Positions 25,499 to 33,902 of a stretch of 64,000 nt of DNA are shown one piece after another. A program made the translations under genes and the position numbers. Position 1 is the stretch's first letter. Every line of letters begins with the position of its first letter. Under the pieces are notes generated by a model. That model saw only the letters and a list, made by a program, of their open reading frames with translations, was not told where the DNA came from and did no database searches. Source of the stretch: Streptomyces humi (GTDB taxonomy: Bacteria; Actinomycetota; Actinomycetes; Streptomycetales; Streptomycetaceae); NCBI RefSeq assembly GCF_001005085.2, contig NZ_LBMU02000088.1, positions 171,122-235,121 of the forward strand, read 5' to 3'.

Positions 25499-26026
25499 AT
25501 CGCGAGTGAAGCATCACATCCACCATATGTCGAGTACGACACTTGAGTGGGACGCCCCTTGGTGGCAGACGTCGCGAAGCGACCTATGGGATGTCACCGC
25601 TGTGGGTGGTGAACTCGGCCGCTCGCGCGTCCGCTTACAGGGCCCAACCGGTTCAGGCAGGGACCGTCCGCGCCACCGCCGTGCCCAACTGGTTCTCCAG
25701 GGCTTCACCTCCGAATGGTTCGCAGGTCTTTCGGACGCCGCCGGGGCCCTCGACGGGCTCGTAGGAGCGCCGCCGAACTTGTGCTTCATCGTCGTGACGA
25801 TCGCACGACCCGCAGGACTGGCCGCGATCGAGCGGATCCTGAACGGTTGAGCGGGAATGTCGGCGGGGCCGAGTGGTGGTCCGGAGACGTTGATGAGGCT
25901 GCCTGACCTCCAGGTCAACGGGCAGACCACGGGGAGACTGCGCACTTGCGCGCTCGAAGCACAGCTCGAAGTTCCTCAAGGGCTCCGGGCCGTGGTGTCG
26001 CGGACGGCGGACTGCGGGGTGCTGTT
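25499..26026. other. Gene-free stretch with PadR half-sites
   Basis: CATATCGCGA (25497-25506) and CATATGTCGA (25526-25535) are related elements 29 bp apart at the PadR promoter. The remaining 480 bp contain open frames on both strands without recognisable motifs; a decayed gene is possible. Confidence 0.45.
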
Positions 26027-26857
26027 CTAGTCGTGGTCGGTGGCGAGGGCGACGTGCCGCCAGGCGTCCATCTCCTTGCGGAAGTTGTCCAGCTTGGCTT
26101 CGAAGGCTTGCAGGGTGTCGGCTCCGAGCTGGAGGCGCAGGGGCGGCTCGGGGACGGTGGTCATCTCGACGACGGCGCGGGCGGCCTTGGCAGGGTCGCC
26201 GGGCTGGGTGTGGTTCAGGCCCTCGGCGGCCGCCCGCATCGCGCCGACGGTCGGCGCGTAATCGTCGCTCGTGTCCGGGCCGGTGAGCAGACTGGCCGGG
26301 TCGAGGAAGTCGGTGCGGAAGAAGCCCGGTTCCACGAGCGTGACGTGGATGCCCAGGGGCGCCAGTTCGGTGTGGAGGGTCTCCGTGAAGCCTTCGAGGG
26401 CGAACTTCGTGGAGGCGTAGACGCCCCAGCCCGGCGCGGTGGCGAAGCCCACGATGGAACTGATGTTGATCACGTGGCCCGAGCGCTGGCGCCGCAGCAG
26501 AGGCAGTACGGCGCGTTGCACGGCGAGCGGGCCGAACACGTTGGTCTCGTACAGCGCGCGGACCGCGGCGTCGTCGGACTCCTCGACGGCGGCGAGCAGT
26601 CCGCTGCCGGCGTTGTTGACCAGGACGTCGATCCGTCCGAACCGCTCGATTGCCGCGTCGACGGCCACTTGGACGCTCTGCGGGTCGGTCACGTCCAGCG
26701 CCACGGTGAGCAGCGCGTCGTCGGCTTCGGGAAGCCGCTCGCGGACGGTTTCGGCCCTGCGCGCGGTCGCGACCACCTGGTGGCCTGCGGCGAGGGCGGC
26801 GCGGGTGATTTCGAGGCCGAGGCCCCGGGACGATCCGGTGATGAACCAGACGCTCAT
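26027..26857 (-). CDS. SDR-family oxidoreductase (ketoreductase-like)
   Basis: A 276-residue SDR: VWFITGSSRGLGLEITRAAL (cofactor loop with TGSSRGLG), LVNNAGSGLLAAVEE, INISSIVGFATAPGWGVYAS and TKFALEGFTETLHTELAPLG (Ser, Tyr-X3-Lys). VEPGFFRTDFLDPASLL follows. Arg after strand 2 (TARR) suggests NADPH. It lies 15 bp downstream of an NmrA-type gene in the same direction, forming an operon headed by tandem operators. Confidence 0.92.
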   Translation of the reverse strand: MSVWFITGSSRGLGLEITRAALAAGHQVVATARRAETVRERLPEADDALLTVALDVTDPQSVQVAVDAAIERFGRIDVLVNNAGSGLLAAVEESDDAAVRALYETNVFGPLAVQRAVLPLLRRQRSGHVINISSIVGFATAPGWGVYASTKFALEGFTETLHTELAPLGIHVTLVEPGFFRTDFLDPASLLTGPDTSDDYAPTVGAMRAAAEGLNHTQPGDPAKAARAVVEMTTVPEPPLRLQLGADTLQAFEAKLDNFRKEMDAWRHVALATDHD

Positions 26858-26872
26858 TGATTTCTCCGGTGT

Positions 26873-27748
26873 TCAGGCGGTGGGCAGGTCGAAGGCCGCG
26901 CGGTTCCGGGCGATGAAGCTCTCGACGTCCAGGGGGTCGCTGCCGCCGATCGTTTTCACCAGGTCGTTGGTGCCGGCGAAGACGCCGTTGCGGTAGTCGA
27001 CGGCGACGGCGAGCAGGTGCTGGACGAGATGCTCCGGCGCGCCGCGTCCGCGCAGGATGGCGGCGAACTCGTCGAGTTCGATGGGCACGTAGGTCACCTG
27101 GCGGTCCAGCGCCTTCGACATCTTCGCGGCGATCTCGTAGTGGTCGAGCTCTTCCGCTCCGTACAGCGGGTAGGTCTGGCCGGCGTGCGGGGTGGGGTCC
27201 TCCAGGATCGCCGCGATCACCTTGGCCTGGTCGCTCTCGGCGATGGGGGCGTGGCGTCCGTCGGCGAACGGCAGGCGCAGTTCGCCGGTGCCGTCGGCCC
27301 AGGTGTCGATCAGCCACTGGGTGAAGAAGGTCGGGCGGAGGTGGGTGACCGGGACCGGGGCGTGGTCCAGGACGCGTTCGGCGACCCAGTGCTGGCGGGC
27401 CGCGTTGCTCGCGGTGTGGCGGCGGGCGGACACCTGAGACATGTTCACGATCGCCTGGACCCCGTTCTCCTCCGCTGCCTGGGCGACGTTCGCGGTGGCG
27501 TCCATCAGGCCGGGGCGGATGGGATAGGCGAAGTACAGGGCGTCGATCCCCTCGGTCGCCCGGGCCAGGGAGTCCAGGTCGAGGACGTCGCCTGCGACGA
27601 CGTCCGCTCCGAGGGCGGCGAGCCTGTCGGCGCGCCCGTCGAGGCCGCGGACGAGTGCGCGGACGTGGTGACCGCGCTGAAGCAGGAGTTCGGTGGTGTG
27701 GCCGCCGGTCTTGCCGCTGGCGCCGATGACGAGGAGGTTGCGTTCCAT
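26873..27748 (-). CDS. NmrA-like NAD(P)H-binding protein (atypical SDR)
   Basis: A 291-residue atypical SDR: LLVIGASGKTGGHTTELLLQ (Rossmann loop), ALGADVVAGDVLDLDSLARA, NMSQVSARRHTASNAARQHW and VTHLRPTFFTQWLIDTWADG. This matches the quinone-oxidoreductase/NmrA group that binds NAD(P)(H) for redox sensing or reduction. It is the first gene of the pair with the SDR. Its upstream region holds a perfect-looking 22-bp tandem repeat. Confidence 0.9.
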   Translation of the reverse strand: MERNLLVIGASGKTGGHTTELLLQRGHHVRALVRGLDGRADRLAALGADVVAGDVLDLDSLARATEGIDALYFAYPIRPGLMDATANVAQAAEENGVQAIVNMSQVSARRHTASNAARQHWVAERVLDHAPVPVTHLRPTFFTQWLIDTWADGTGELRLPFADGRHAPIAESDQAKVIAAILEDPTPHAGQTYPLYGAEELDHYEIAAKMSKALDRQVTYVPIELDEFAAILRGRGAPEHLVQHLLAVAVDYRNGVFAGTNDLVKTIGGSDPLDVESFIARNRAAFDLPTA

Positions 27749-27760
27749 GGTGGTCGTTTC

Positions 27761-27804
27761 CGTTTCTTGAGAAGGAGGTGATCGTTTCTTGAGAAGGAGG
27801 CGAT
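27761..27804. promoter_or_regulatory. 22-bp tandem repeat upstream of NmrA/SDR operon
   Basis: Two adjacent 22-bp units (27761-27782 and 27783-27804) differ at a single base. Each contains TTTCTTGAGAAGGAGG, with a TTCT-N2-AGAA dyad. They sit 13 bp before the NmrA ATG on the other strand, where an operator would block initiation. Confidence 0.7.
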
Positions 27805-27938
27805 CGCAGAGGGAGAGGTTCTTGAGCGGGAGCCGGTGGGAACTCCAGCGTCAGTCCTTCGACCGGGTGCCGCACGAGATGGGTGAGAGGCGGTGCGGTG
27901 CCCGTCCGGCGGGACGACGGCGGTCGATGCCACCGTGG

Positions 27939-29390
27939 TCAGGCCGTGTGACGGGGTCGTAGGACCAGCAGCGCGGCGGCCGCGGCGACTCCGGCGACGG
28001 CCTGGACGGCCCAGGCGTGATCGAACCCGGCAGCCGTGGCCCGGGGCGTGAGGGCGACGAGCACGGCTACGCCGACGGCGCTGCCGATCTGCCGGCTCAT
28101 GTTGAGGACGGCGCTGCCGGTGGTGGCGCGTTCGGGTGCCAGGGTGCCGGCCGCGGCGAACAACGGTGCCCAGGCCAGACCGCCGGCCAGGCCGACCAGG
28201 ATCAGCCCTGGGAACATGCCGCTCCAGTAGCCGGGAGCGGTGTGCACGGCCGCGAGCCAGTACCCGGCTGCGAGTGCCATGGCCAGCGTGCCGGTCACGG
28301 CGGGGGATGTGCGTCCGAAACGGTTCTGGATGGGGCCGGCGTTCATCGCGAAGGCGATCGAGGCGAGGGGGGCCGGGGCGATGCAGACACCGGCGCGCAG
28401 CGGACTGAAGTGCCAGACCTCCTGCATGAACAGGGCGGTGCTGAGCAGAACGATGGCGAAGCCGGCGGAGAACAGGAACAGGGCCACAGTGGCGGCGGTG
28501 AACGGCCTGCCGGCGAACAGCTGCTTCTCGATCACCGGCGCCTCGGCGCGCAGGGTCCGCTCGACGGTCGCGGCAACAGCCAGGGCCGCTGCGGCGAACA
28601 GGGTCATCGTGCGAAGGTCCGTCCAGCCCCACCCCGGTCCCTGGACGGTGGCGAGCACCAGCAGGCTCACGGCCAGCAGGAGCGCGAGGGCGGAGCCCGC
28701 GTCCGGTACAGCGGCGCCCTTGGGCTGGCGCACCTCGGGCAGCAGTCGCGCGCCGGCGACGAGGGTGGCGATGCCGACGGGCACGTTGATCAGGAAGATC
28801 CACCGCCAGTCGAGGGTGACGAGCAGGCCGCCGACGGGCGGGCCCGCCGAGGCCGCGATCGCGCCCACGCCCGCCCACAGTCCGACCACCAGGGTGTGCT
28901 GGCGCCTGGGAAAGCTGGGGTAGAGCAGGCCGAGGGAGGTCGGCACGATCATCGCGGCACCGACGGCCTGGAGTGCCCGGGCGCCGACCAGCACGCCGAG
29001 AGCCGGTGCGGCGGCCGCGACGGCGGAGGTGAGGGTGAAGAGCGCTACCCCGGACAGCAGCATCTTCCTGCGTCCCCAGTGGTCCGCGATCCGGCCCGCG
29101 GGCACCAGCGCCGCGGCGAAGACGATCGCGTAGGCCGACAGGACCCACGACACGCTCGCGACGCCCGTTCCCGGGAACGACCGCCCGATCCCGTCGAGGG
29201 CGACGTTGACGACGAAGAAGTCGAGCTGCGCCATGAAGGCGACGGCTCCCAGCACCGCCATGATGCTCCAGCGGCGCGGGTGCCCCCCTTCGGTGACGGC
29301 CGTAGCCGTAGCCGGAGCCGGAGCCGGAGCCGGAGCGGTGCCCGTGCCCGGTGTCGTCGCGACCGCCTGCGGTGAAGCCTGTGTGGACAA
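27939..29390 (-). CDS. MFS drug exporter, DHA2 (14-helix) type
   Basis: A 483-residue MFS transporter. Helix 1 carries LGAVAFMAQLDFFVVNVALD (the D(F)xVVNVALP signature), the loop motif is GRIADHWGRRKML, and GPPVGGLLVTLDWRWIFLIN is DHA2 motif C. Fourteen helices are expected. TTG 29390 is chosen because GGAGG lies 8 bases upstream; an extended upstream frame crosses the operators. The N-terminus holds an (AP)n/(AT)n run from a GCCGGA hexamer repeat (29299-29335). The divergent TetR probably represses this proton-coupled exporter. Confidence 0.9.
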   Translation of the reverse strand: MSTQASPQAVATTPGTGTAPAPAPAPATATAVTEGGHPRRWSIMAVLGAVAFMAQLDFFVVNVALDGIGRSFPGTGVASVSWVLSAYAIVFAAALVPAGRIADHWGRRKMLLSGVALFTLTSAVAAAAPALGVLVGARALQAVGAAMIVPTSLGLLYPSFPRRQHTLVVGLWAGVGAIAASAGPPVGGLLVTLDWRWIFLINVPVGIATLVAGARLLPEVRQPKGAAVPDAGSALALLLAVSLLVLATVQGPGWGWTDLRTMTLFAAAALAVAATVERTLRAEAPVIEKQLFAGRPFTAATVALFLFSAGFAIVLLSTALFMQEVWHFSPLRAGVCIAPAPLASIAFAMNAGPIQNRFGRTSPAVTGTLAMALAAGYWLAAVHTAPGYWSGMFPGLILVGLAGGLAWAPLFAAAGTLAPERATTGSAVLNMSRQIGSAVGVAVLVALTPRATAAGFDHAWAVQAVAGVAAAAALLVLRPRHTA

Positions 29391-29409
29391 CCCGTCCGCC
29401 TCCCAAAGG

Positions 29410-29480
29410 AATGGGCTTCGCAGCCCTTTTTTAGGTCTGCGTCCAGGAGACCTCCCTCGGAATGGGTTGTCAAGCCCTTT
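29410..29480. promoter_or_regulatory. Pair of GGGCT-N4-AGCCC operators in MFS/TetR gap
   Basis: AATGGGCTTCGCAGCCCTTT (29410-29429) and AATGGGTTGTCAAGCCCTTT (29461-29480) share flanks AATGGG and AGCCCTTT and 5-bp arms, 51 bp apart. Each would cover one divergent promoter; the second sits just upstream of a GCGATACGAT -10 region for the TetR gene. Confidence 0.75.
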
Positions 29481-29500
29481 CTTGCGATACGATGGTCGCC

Positions 29501-30127
29501 ATGACCACCACCGGTGAAGCGTCGGGTCGGAAACTGACCGCCAAGGGCCTGGCCACACGCGAACGCATCGTCCGGGCGGCGGCTGAGCTGATCTACGAAC
29601 ACGGCGTGCAGAACACCAGCAACGAGCAGCTCCGAGAGGCCGCCGGGGTCAGCGGCTCGCAGCTGACGCGTCACTTCCCCACCAAGGAGTCCCTGGTGCG
29701 CGCGGTGCTCGCCTGGCAGGCCGACAGCATCGTCGCCCGCCATCAGGCGCCCGAGCTGGGCGACCTGGACAGCTTCGCCGCGCTGCACCGGTGGGCCGAC
29801 TCCTACATCGCCTCGCAGGGCATGGTGCGCGGCGGGTGCACGTTCGGCTCCCTGGCGGCCGAGGTCGTCAAGGCCGAGCCCGCGCACCGGGCCGCCGTGG
29901 CCGACGGCTTCGAGCGGTGGCAGGAGGTGTTCAGGCGCGGCCTGAGCAAGATGCGTGAGCGCGGCGAACTGCGGCCGGACGCCGACCCTGCCGCGCTCGC
30001 CCACCTGCTCGCCGCCGCGTTCCAGGGCGGAGCGCTGCTGGACCAGGCGGCGGGCGACGCCACCCCGCTGCGCGACGCGCTGTACGGCGCACTGGCCTAC
30101 GTCGAGTCGTTCGCCGCGGAACGCTGA
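29501..30127 (+). CDS. TetR-family repressor of the divergent exporter
   Basis: A 208-residue TetR: LATRERIVRAAAELIYEHGV, QNTSNEQLREAAGVSGSQLT and RHFPTKESLVRAVLAWQ form the HTH. The ligand domain includes GMVRGGCTFGSLAAEVV, the GCxxGxLAxE signature of the TetR_C_36/AcrR-like group. ATG 29501 gives the usual N-terminus. It is divergent from the MFS gene and tail-to-tail with the next TetR. Confidence 0.9.
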   Translation: MTTTGEASGRKLTAKGLATRERIVRAAAELIYEHGVQNTSNEQLREAAGVSGSQLTRHFPTKESLVRAVLAWQADSIVARHQAPELGDLDSFAALHRWADSYIASQGMVRGGCTFGSLAAEVVKAEPAHRAAVADGFERWQEVFRRGLSKMRERGELRPDADPAALAHLLAAAFQGGALLDQAAGDATPLRDALYGALAYVESFAAER

Positions 30128-30157
30128 GCGGACCGAGGGCCTTCGGGCGGGGAGCGC

Positions 30158-30805
30158 TCAGGAGGCGTCGGAGACCGCTGAGCGGGACGCCTGCCGGGAC
30201 CGGGACCGCGCCTGCGCCGTCAGCGGGAGTCCGCCGAATGTCTGATCGGCGACGCGCTCCAGCGCGTGCACGTCGAATCCGGCCCTGGCCAGTACTTCCA
30301 TGCCCCGGTTGACCGCCATGAGCAGGTGGCTGACGTCCCGGGTGTCCGCCTCGGGGTCGAGGTCGCCGTGACGCTGCGCGGCCCGCACGCACCCGGTCAG
30401 TGAACCCTCGATCCTCCCGAGGGCCTGTCGGACGCGCGCACCGGCCTGCGGGTCGTGGTCGGTTCCCTCGACGACGAAGCCGGTCACCATGCAGCCGAGC
30501 CCGTCGGGGTCGTCGTACACGACGCGCGCCGACGTCACGAGGTAGGCGTGCAGTCGTTCCAGTGCGGCGTCGTCGGGGCCTTCGAGCACGGCCGCCCAAG
30601 CGGCCTCGGTGCGGTCGCAGTACGCCTCCAGCGTCCGCAGATACAGCTTGCTCTTGTCGCCGAAGGCGGCGTAGAGACTGCCGCGACCCAGCCCGCCGAC
30701 CTTGGCGACGTCGTCGACGCTGGTCCCGGCGTATCCGGTACGGCGGAACTGTCGCTCGACGGCCTGTACGACCTTGTCCTTGTCAAATCCTGGTGGGCGC
30801 CCCAT
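30158..30805 (-). CDS. TetR-family repressor
   Basis: A 215-residue TetR starting MGRPPGFDKDKVVQAVERQF; HTH in YAGTSVDDVAKVGGLGRGSL and YAAFGDKSKLY. The ligand domain has GCMVTGFVVEGTDHDPQAG, comparable with GCLLVNSTSEL of its paralogue at 19852-20439. The start is fixed by the conserved MGRP opening. Facing it is a promoter block followed by an aldehyde dehydrogenase relic rather than an intact target gene. The same promoter block recurs before the MFS gene at 34026, a probable trans target. Confidence 0.88.
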   Translation of the reverse strand: MGRPPGFDKDKVVQAVERQFRRTGYAGTSVDDVAKVGGLGRGSLYAAFGDKSKLYLRTLEAYCDRTEAAWAAVLEGPDDAALERLHAYLVTSARVVYDDPDGLGCMVTGFVVEGTDHDPQAGARVRQALGRIEGSLTGCVRAAQRHGDLDPEADTRDVSHLLMAVNRGMEVLARAGFDVHALERVADQTFGGLPLTAQARSRSRQASRSAVSDAS

Positions 30806-30820
30806 GGCGGCCAGCGTACA

Positions 30821-30950
30821 GGGCCGCACGGCCATTCTTGACATTCCGTTCCACAATTTCACGCGGTTTCTGGCAAAGCGGTCCAGAATCCTGGCGGCCG
30901 TAGCTCACGGCATCCCACGAGACCCGCAGAACGGATGACACACATGTCCT
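30821..30950. promoter_or_regulatory. Promoter/operator block A, duplicated at 33903-34032
   Basis: Carries TTCTTGAC-type operators at 30835-30858 and 30867-30890 (the latter TTCTGG-N9-CCAGAA). Placed 3082 bp upstream of block B, it aligns without any gap, about two thirds identical, through the ATG at 30944 (ATGTCNTCGCA in both). It separates the TetR gene from the aldehyde dehydrogenase relic. Confidence 0.75.
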
Positions 30951-30974
30951 CGCACGGCGGCATCCACACAGAGC

Positions 30975-31238
30975 ACCCTGACACCGCTGTGGGCACGTCG
31001 GCAGCTCATCCAGGCCGGACTGCCGGCCGACGCCCGGCACATCGTCGTCGGAGACGGCCGGGGAGACGGCCGGGGAGACGGCCGGGGCGTCGGGTCCGCC
31101 GTCGTGGACCGGGCCGACTGCGTCGCGTTCACCGGCTCCGTTCGCACCGGCCGCGAAGTCGCGGCCCGCGCGGCGGCCCGGCTGGCCGCTCGCCACCCGC
31201 ACCGAACTGATCGGGGAGAGCGCACCAGTCGCGGGTGA
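30975..31238 (+). pseudogene. Aldehyde dehydrogenase relic with internal 12-bp repeat
   Basis: The frame 30975-31238 reads TLTPLWARRQLIQAGLPADA, RHIVVGDG, VVDRADCVAFTGSVRTGREV and AARAAARLA, matching the NAD-binding region (FTGS-TGR motif) of succinate-semialdehyde-type dehydrogenases. Only about 85 of 450-500 residues remain. A 12-bp unit (GAGACGGCCGGG) is present three times at 31031-31066, adding GDGR repeats absent from the family. The ATG at 30944, which lies at the end of promoter block A, is in another frame. The following 280 bp to the carbonic anhydrase show no gene. Confidence 0.7.
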
Positions 31239-31519
31239 GGTGTGCCGGCCGGTCCCCGAGGCCCCGGCCCACACGCCCCGACGTTGCTGTGAACCTCGGG
31301 CCGCCTGTCGGCCCGTGGCGGTCCGCCGATGCCGGGGTGGAGGCGGCACGTGCTCGGGATGCCGCGCGATGCGCCTCGGCCGAGCAGGAGGCGGACCCGG
31401 CCCGGACGGACGTCGGTGCCGACTTCCTCGCCGACCCTGGCGACCACCGGGCACTTCGCCCCGGCCGTCTCCGTGATGCCGCCAGGCGTACCGGCTGCCA
31501 TGCCCTGAACGTCCGATCG

Positions 31520-32113
31520 CTACGCAGCCTCGGCGGGAACGTCGCGAACGAGTTCGGTCAGCTCGCCGGAGTCGATGTCGTAGAAAAGGCCGTAGATCTC
31601 CACGTGCTTCGGGGTGCCCGGGCTGTTGCGGATCAGGCTCACGTCGTAATTGAGCGACTTCTCGAAGTCGGTGATGGCGATGCCGTCCCAGTCGTACAAC
31701 GACGAGATGTCGGAGTGCTGCTCTTCTTTCCACGCGGAGGTGATTCCCTCCGCCGTGAAGGACGTGGCGCCGCAGAAGGAGTGGTGGACGACGACAACGC
31801 GCTCGACGCCGAAGAGGTGTTGGGAGACCGTGATCGAGCGAAGGGCGTCCGCCGCGCGACCGCCCCCGACGATCAAGGGGAACACCGTCGCCGTGGAACC
31901 GATCTTCCTGCCGGCCCCACTGAGGAGAAGTTCACCGGGATAGACCTCGTCGCCGAAGTGATCGGCCACCGCCTGTACGGCCCCGGCCGCCCGGGGGTCG
32001 AAGCAGTGCATGACGATCGTCCTGACGGGAATCGAACCGGTGACTATTTTCCGAGCCGCCGCCTCGTCGAAACCCGGCTGCGCTCGGAACGTGAACTCCG
32101 CAAAATCCGACAC
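31520..32113 (-). CDS. Beta-class carbonic anhydrase
   Basis: A 197-residue beta-CA. Zinc ligands are Cys37 and, 73 residues later, His111 and Cys114 (MHCFDPRA ... HHSFCGAT); Asp39-X-Arg41 forms the catalytic dyad. The enzyme interconverts CO2 and bicarbonate in the cytosol. A segment of the central loop (FTAEGITSAWKEEQHSDISS) is longer than in common bacterial forms. It stands between two relic-rich stretches with no obvious operon partner; the HD-domain gene lies 73 bp upstream in the same direction. Confidence 0.88.
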   Translation of the reverse strand: MSDFAEFTFRAQPGFDEAAARKIVTGSIPVRTIVMHCFDPRAAGAVQAVADHFGDEVYPGELLLSGAGRKIGSTATVFPLIVGGGRAADALRSITVSQHLFGVERVVVVHHSFCGATSFTAEGITSAWKEEQHSDISSLYDWDGIAITDFEKSLNYDVSLIRNSPGTPKHVEIYGLFYDIDSGELTELVRDVPAEAA

Positions 32114-32186
32114 TGCTTACTCCGCTTCTCATTCTCATGGTTGACTCCCCGGCTTTCCCGGGAAGCCCGGAAAGTCACAGGTACCG

Positions 32187-32855
32187 CTACTCGCCCCACG
32201 GCCCGCCGGCCACGCCGCGCTCCATGGTGGTGACGCCGTCGGACGCCCGCTCCTGAGCGAGGTGGAAGGCGAGCGCGTAGGGAGGCGCGGCTGTCTCGGA
32301 GCGGGCGCCGTGGGCGAGGACCTGCTCGGCCAGGTGGTGGGCCATCCGCAGCCGCGGATACGCGGCATGGATCTGCTCCTGCTCCTCGGCCACGAGGTCG
32401 GCGTTCTTGCCGAAGTCGACCCAGATGCCCTCGTAGGTCAGGTGGGTCAGCAGCCCCAGGCGTTCGGGGATCTGCGGAGTGGTGTGCAGGGCGATGGCCT
32501 CCCAGACCTGGTCGACATCCCTGGCCGGGGCGCCGAGGCCGGTCAGCAGAGCGGCGGCGAGATCGGCGCTCTCGATCTCGAACCGGAGCAGGCCCGGTGC
32601 GTCCGGCCCGGTGCCCAGGTCGTGCAGCACATTGGCGGCGAAGAGGAGTTCTTCGTTGTAGTCCGCGTCGTTCAGGACCCCCTTGCGGGCGGCGAACAGG
32701 CGGGACCAGTAGAAGCCGCGGACGCAGTGGTTCAGCACCGACGGATGCACGGCGGCTCGGGCGGCGGCGAGGCTCGCCTGGACCAGCGGTCCGGAAGGAA
32801 GAGCGAGTACGCCGTCGTGCGGTCTGTTCGGGACGGTGGGGGGAGTGTGGGTCAT
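32187..32855 (-). CDS. HD-domain phosphohydrolase-like protein (cyanamide hydratase type)
   Basis: A 222-residue HD protein: LNHCVRGFYWSRLFA (first His), LLFAANVLHDLGTGP (HD pair), IALHTTPQIPERLGLLTHLT. The arrangement resembles the cyanamide hydratase/HD group rather than nucleotide phosphatases. Metal-dependent hydrolysis in the cytosol is expected. Divergent from a GlxA-type regulator 73 bp away, which may control it. Substrate unknown. Confidence 0.82.
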   Translation of the reverse strand: MTHTPPTVPNRPHDGVLALPSGPLVQASLAAARAAVHPSVLNHCVRGFYWSRLFAARKGVLNDADYNEELLFAANVLHDLGTGPDAPGLLRFEIESADLAAALLTGLGAPARDVDQVWEAIALHTTPQIPERLGLLTHLTYEGIWVDFGKNADLVAEEQEQIHAAYPRLRMAHHLAEQVLAHGARSETAAPPYALAFHLAQERASDGVTTMERGVAGGPWGE

Positions 32856-32928
32856 GGTGTGACGCTACGAAAGCGGATGCCGCGCGAAAAGTGGCACGGA
32901 TGCCAACCATCGCTACTGTCGTGCCACT

Positions 32929-33885
32929 ATGACGAACAGACACCATGTCGCCGTGCTCGTACTGCCCGGTGTGCTCGCGCTCGAATTCGGCGCCGCGACG
33001 CAGATCTTCTCGACGGACCCGCACTACGAGCTGACCGTGTGCGCCGGGGACGGGCCCGGAACCGTGCCCGTGTCCGGCTTCGCGATCACGGTCGCGGCCG
33101 GCCTCGAGGCACTGGAGGACGCCGACACCGTGATCGTCCCGGGCTACGACGACATCGACATGCCCCATCCGCCGGAGCTCCTGGCCGCGCTGCGGGCGGC
33201 TCACGCCCGGGGCGCCCGGCTCGTCTCCATCTGCACCGGAGTCTTCGCCCTCGCCGCGGCCGGACTGCTCGACGGGCGCCCCGCCACCACGCACTGGCGG
33301 CACGCCGAGCAACTGCGTCGGCGCTACCCGCGCGTCGACGTCCTGCCGAACCAGCTCTACGTCGACGACGGCGACATCCTCACGTCCGCCGGCGTGACGG
33401 CGGGGATCGATCTGTGCCTGCATCTGATCCGTACCGACCTGGGCGCGGCGGCGGCGAACACCCGCGCGCGGGACCTCGTCGCGCCCCCACGGCGACGGGG
33501 AGGCCAGGCCCAGTTCATCGAACAGTTCCGCCCCGAAGCCGGCGGGGACGAGCTCGCTCCGCTGAGGGAGTGGATGCTCGACAACCTCGCGGCCCCCCTG
33601 GCTGTCGACGACCTCGCGGAGCGCGCCCACATGTCCCGGCGGACCTTGATCCGCCGCTTCCGTCAGGAGACCGGCACCACGCCGATGGCCTGGCTGACCG
33701 ACGCGCGTATCGACCGGGCACGGGAGCTGCTGGAGGCGAGCGCCATGCCCGTCGAGCAGGTCGGCCGTCTCTCCGGCTTCGGTGCCCCGGCGTCTCTGCG
33801 GGCCGCCTTCCACCGGCATCTCGGCACGTCTCCCCAGGAGTACCGGGCGGTGTTCCGTCACAGGGCGGAGGAGGCGAACGCCTGA
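32929..33885 (+). CDS. GlxA-family transcriptional regulator (DJ-1/PfpI + AraC HTH)
   Basis: A 318-residue fusion. Residues 1-170 form a DJ-1/PfpI amidase-like sensor (VLVLPGVLALEFGAATQIFS, VIVPGYDD, SICTGVFALAAAGLLDGRPA, where Cys is the nucleophile-equivalent). Residues about 215-310 contain two AraC HTH units (LAERAHMSRRTLIRRFRQET, VGRLSGFGAPASLRAAFHRH). Members activate or repress catabolic genes. It is divergent from the HD protein. Its 3' end abuts promoter block B exactly where a TetR gene stood in block A. Confidence 0.92.
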   Translation: MTNRHHVAVLVLPGVLALEFGAATQIFSTDPHYELTVCAGDGPGTVPVSGFAITVAAGLEALEDADTVIVPGYDDIDMPHPPELLAALRAAHARGARLVSICTGVFALAAAGLLDGRPATTHWRHAEQLRRRYPRVDVLPNQLYVDDGDILTSAGVTAGIDLCLHLIRTDLGAAAANTRARDLVAPPRRRGGQAQFIEQFRPEAGGDELAPLREWMLDNLAAPLAVDDLAERAHMSRRTLIRRFRQETGTTPMAWLTDARIDRARELLEASAMPVEQVGRLSGFGAPASLRAAFHRHLGTSPQEYRAVFRHRAEEANA

Positions 33886-33902
33886 CAGCACGCCCGGGTC
33901 GC

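Noticed and set aside
25653..27875. Long minus-strand open frame of about 740 codons
   Set aside because: Arg/Pro-rich shadow of the SDR and NmrA genes in another frame of the same strand.
28017..29375. Long plus-strand open frame over the MFS gene
   Set aside because: Antisense shadow rich in Gly/Asp/Arg with no recognisable motif; the minus-strand MFS protein explains the region.
32026..32040. GGTTCGATTCCC-like motif (minus strand) resembling a tRNA T-loop
   Set aside because: It lies inside the carbonic anhydrase coding sequence (codons for TGSIPV) and no acceptor, D or anticodon arms surround it.
30158..33885. TetR, carbonic anhydrase, HD protein and GlxA regulator as one new defence system
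   Set aside because: The HD domain suggests a small-molecule hydratase, gene directions are mixed, and no nuclease, sensor or toxin gene is present.
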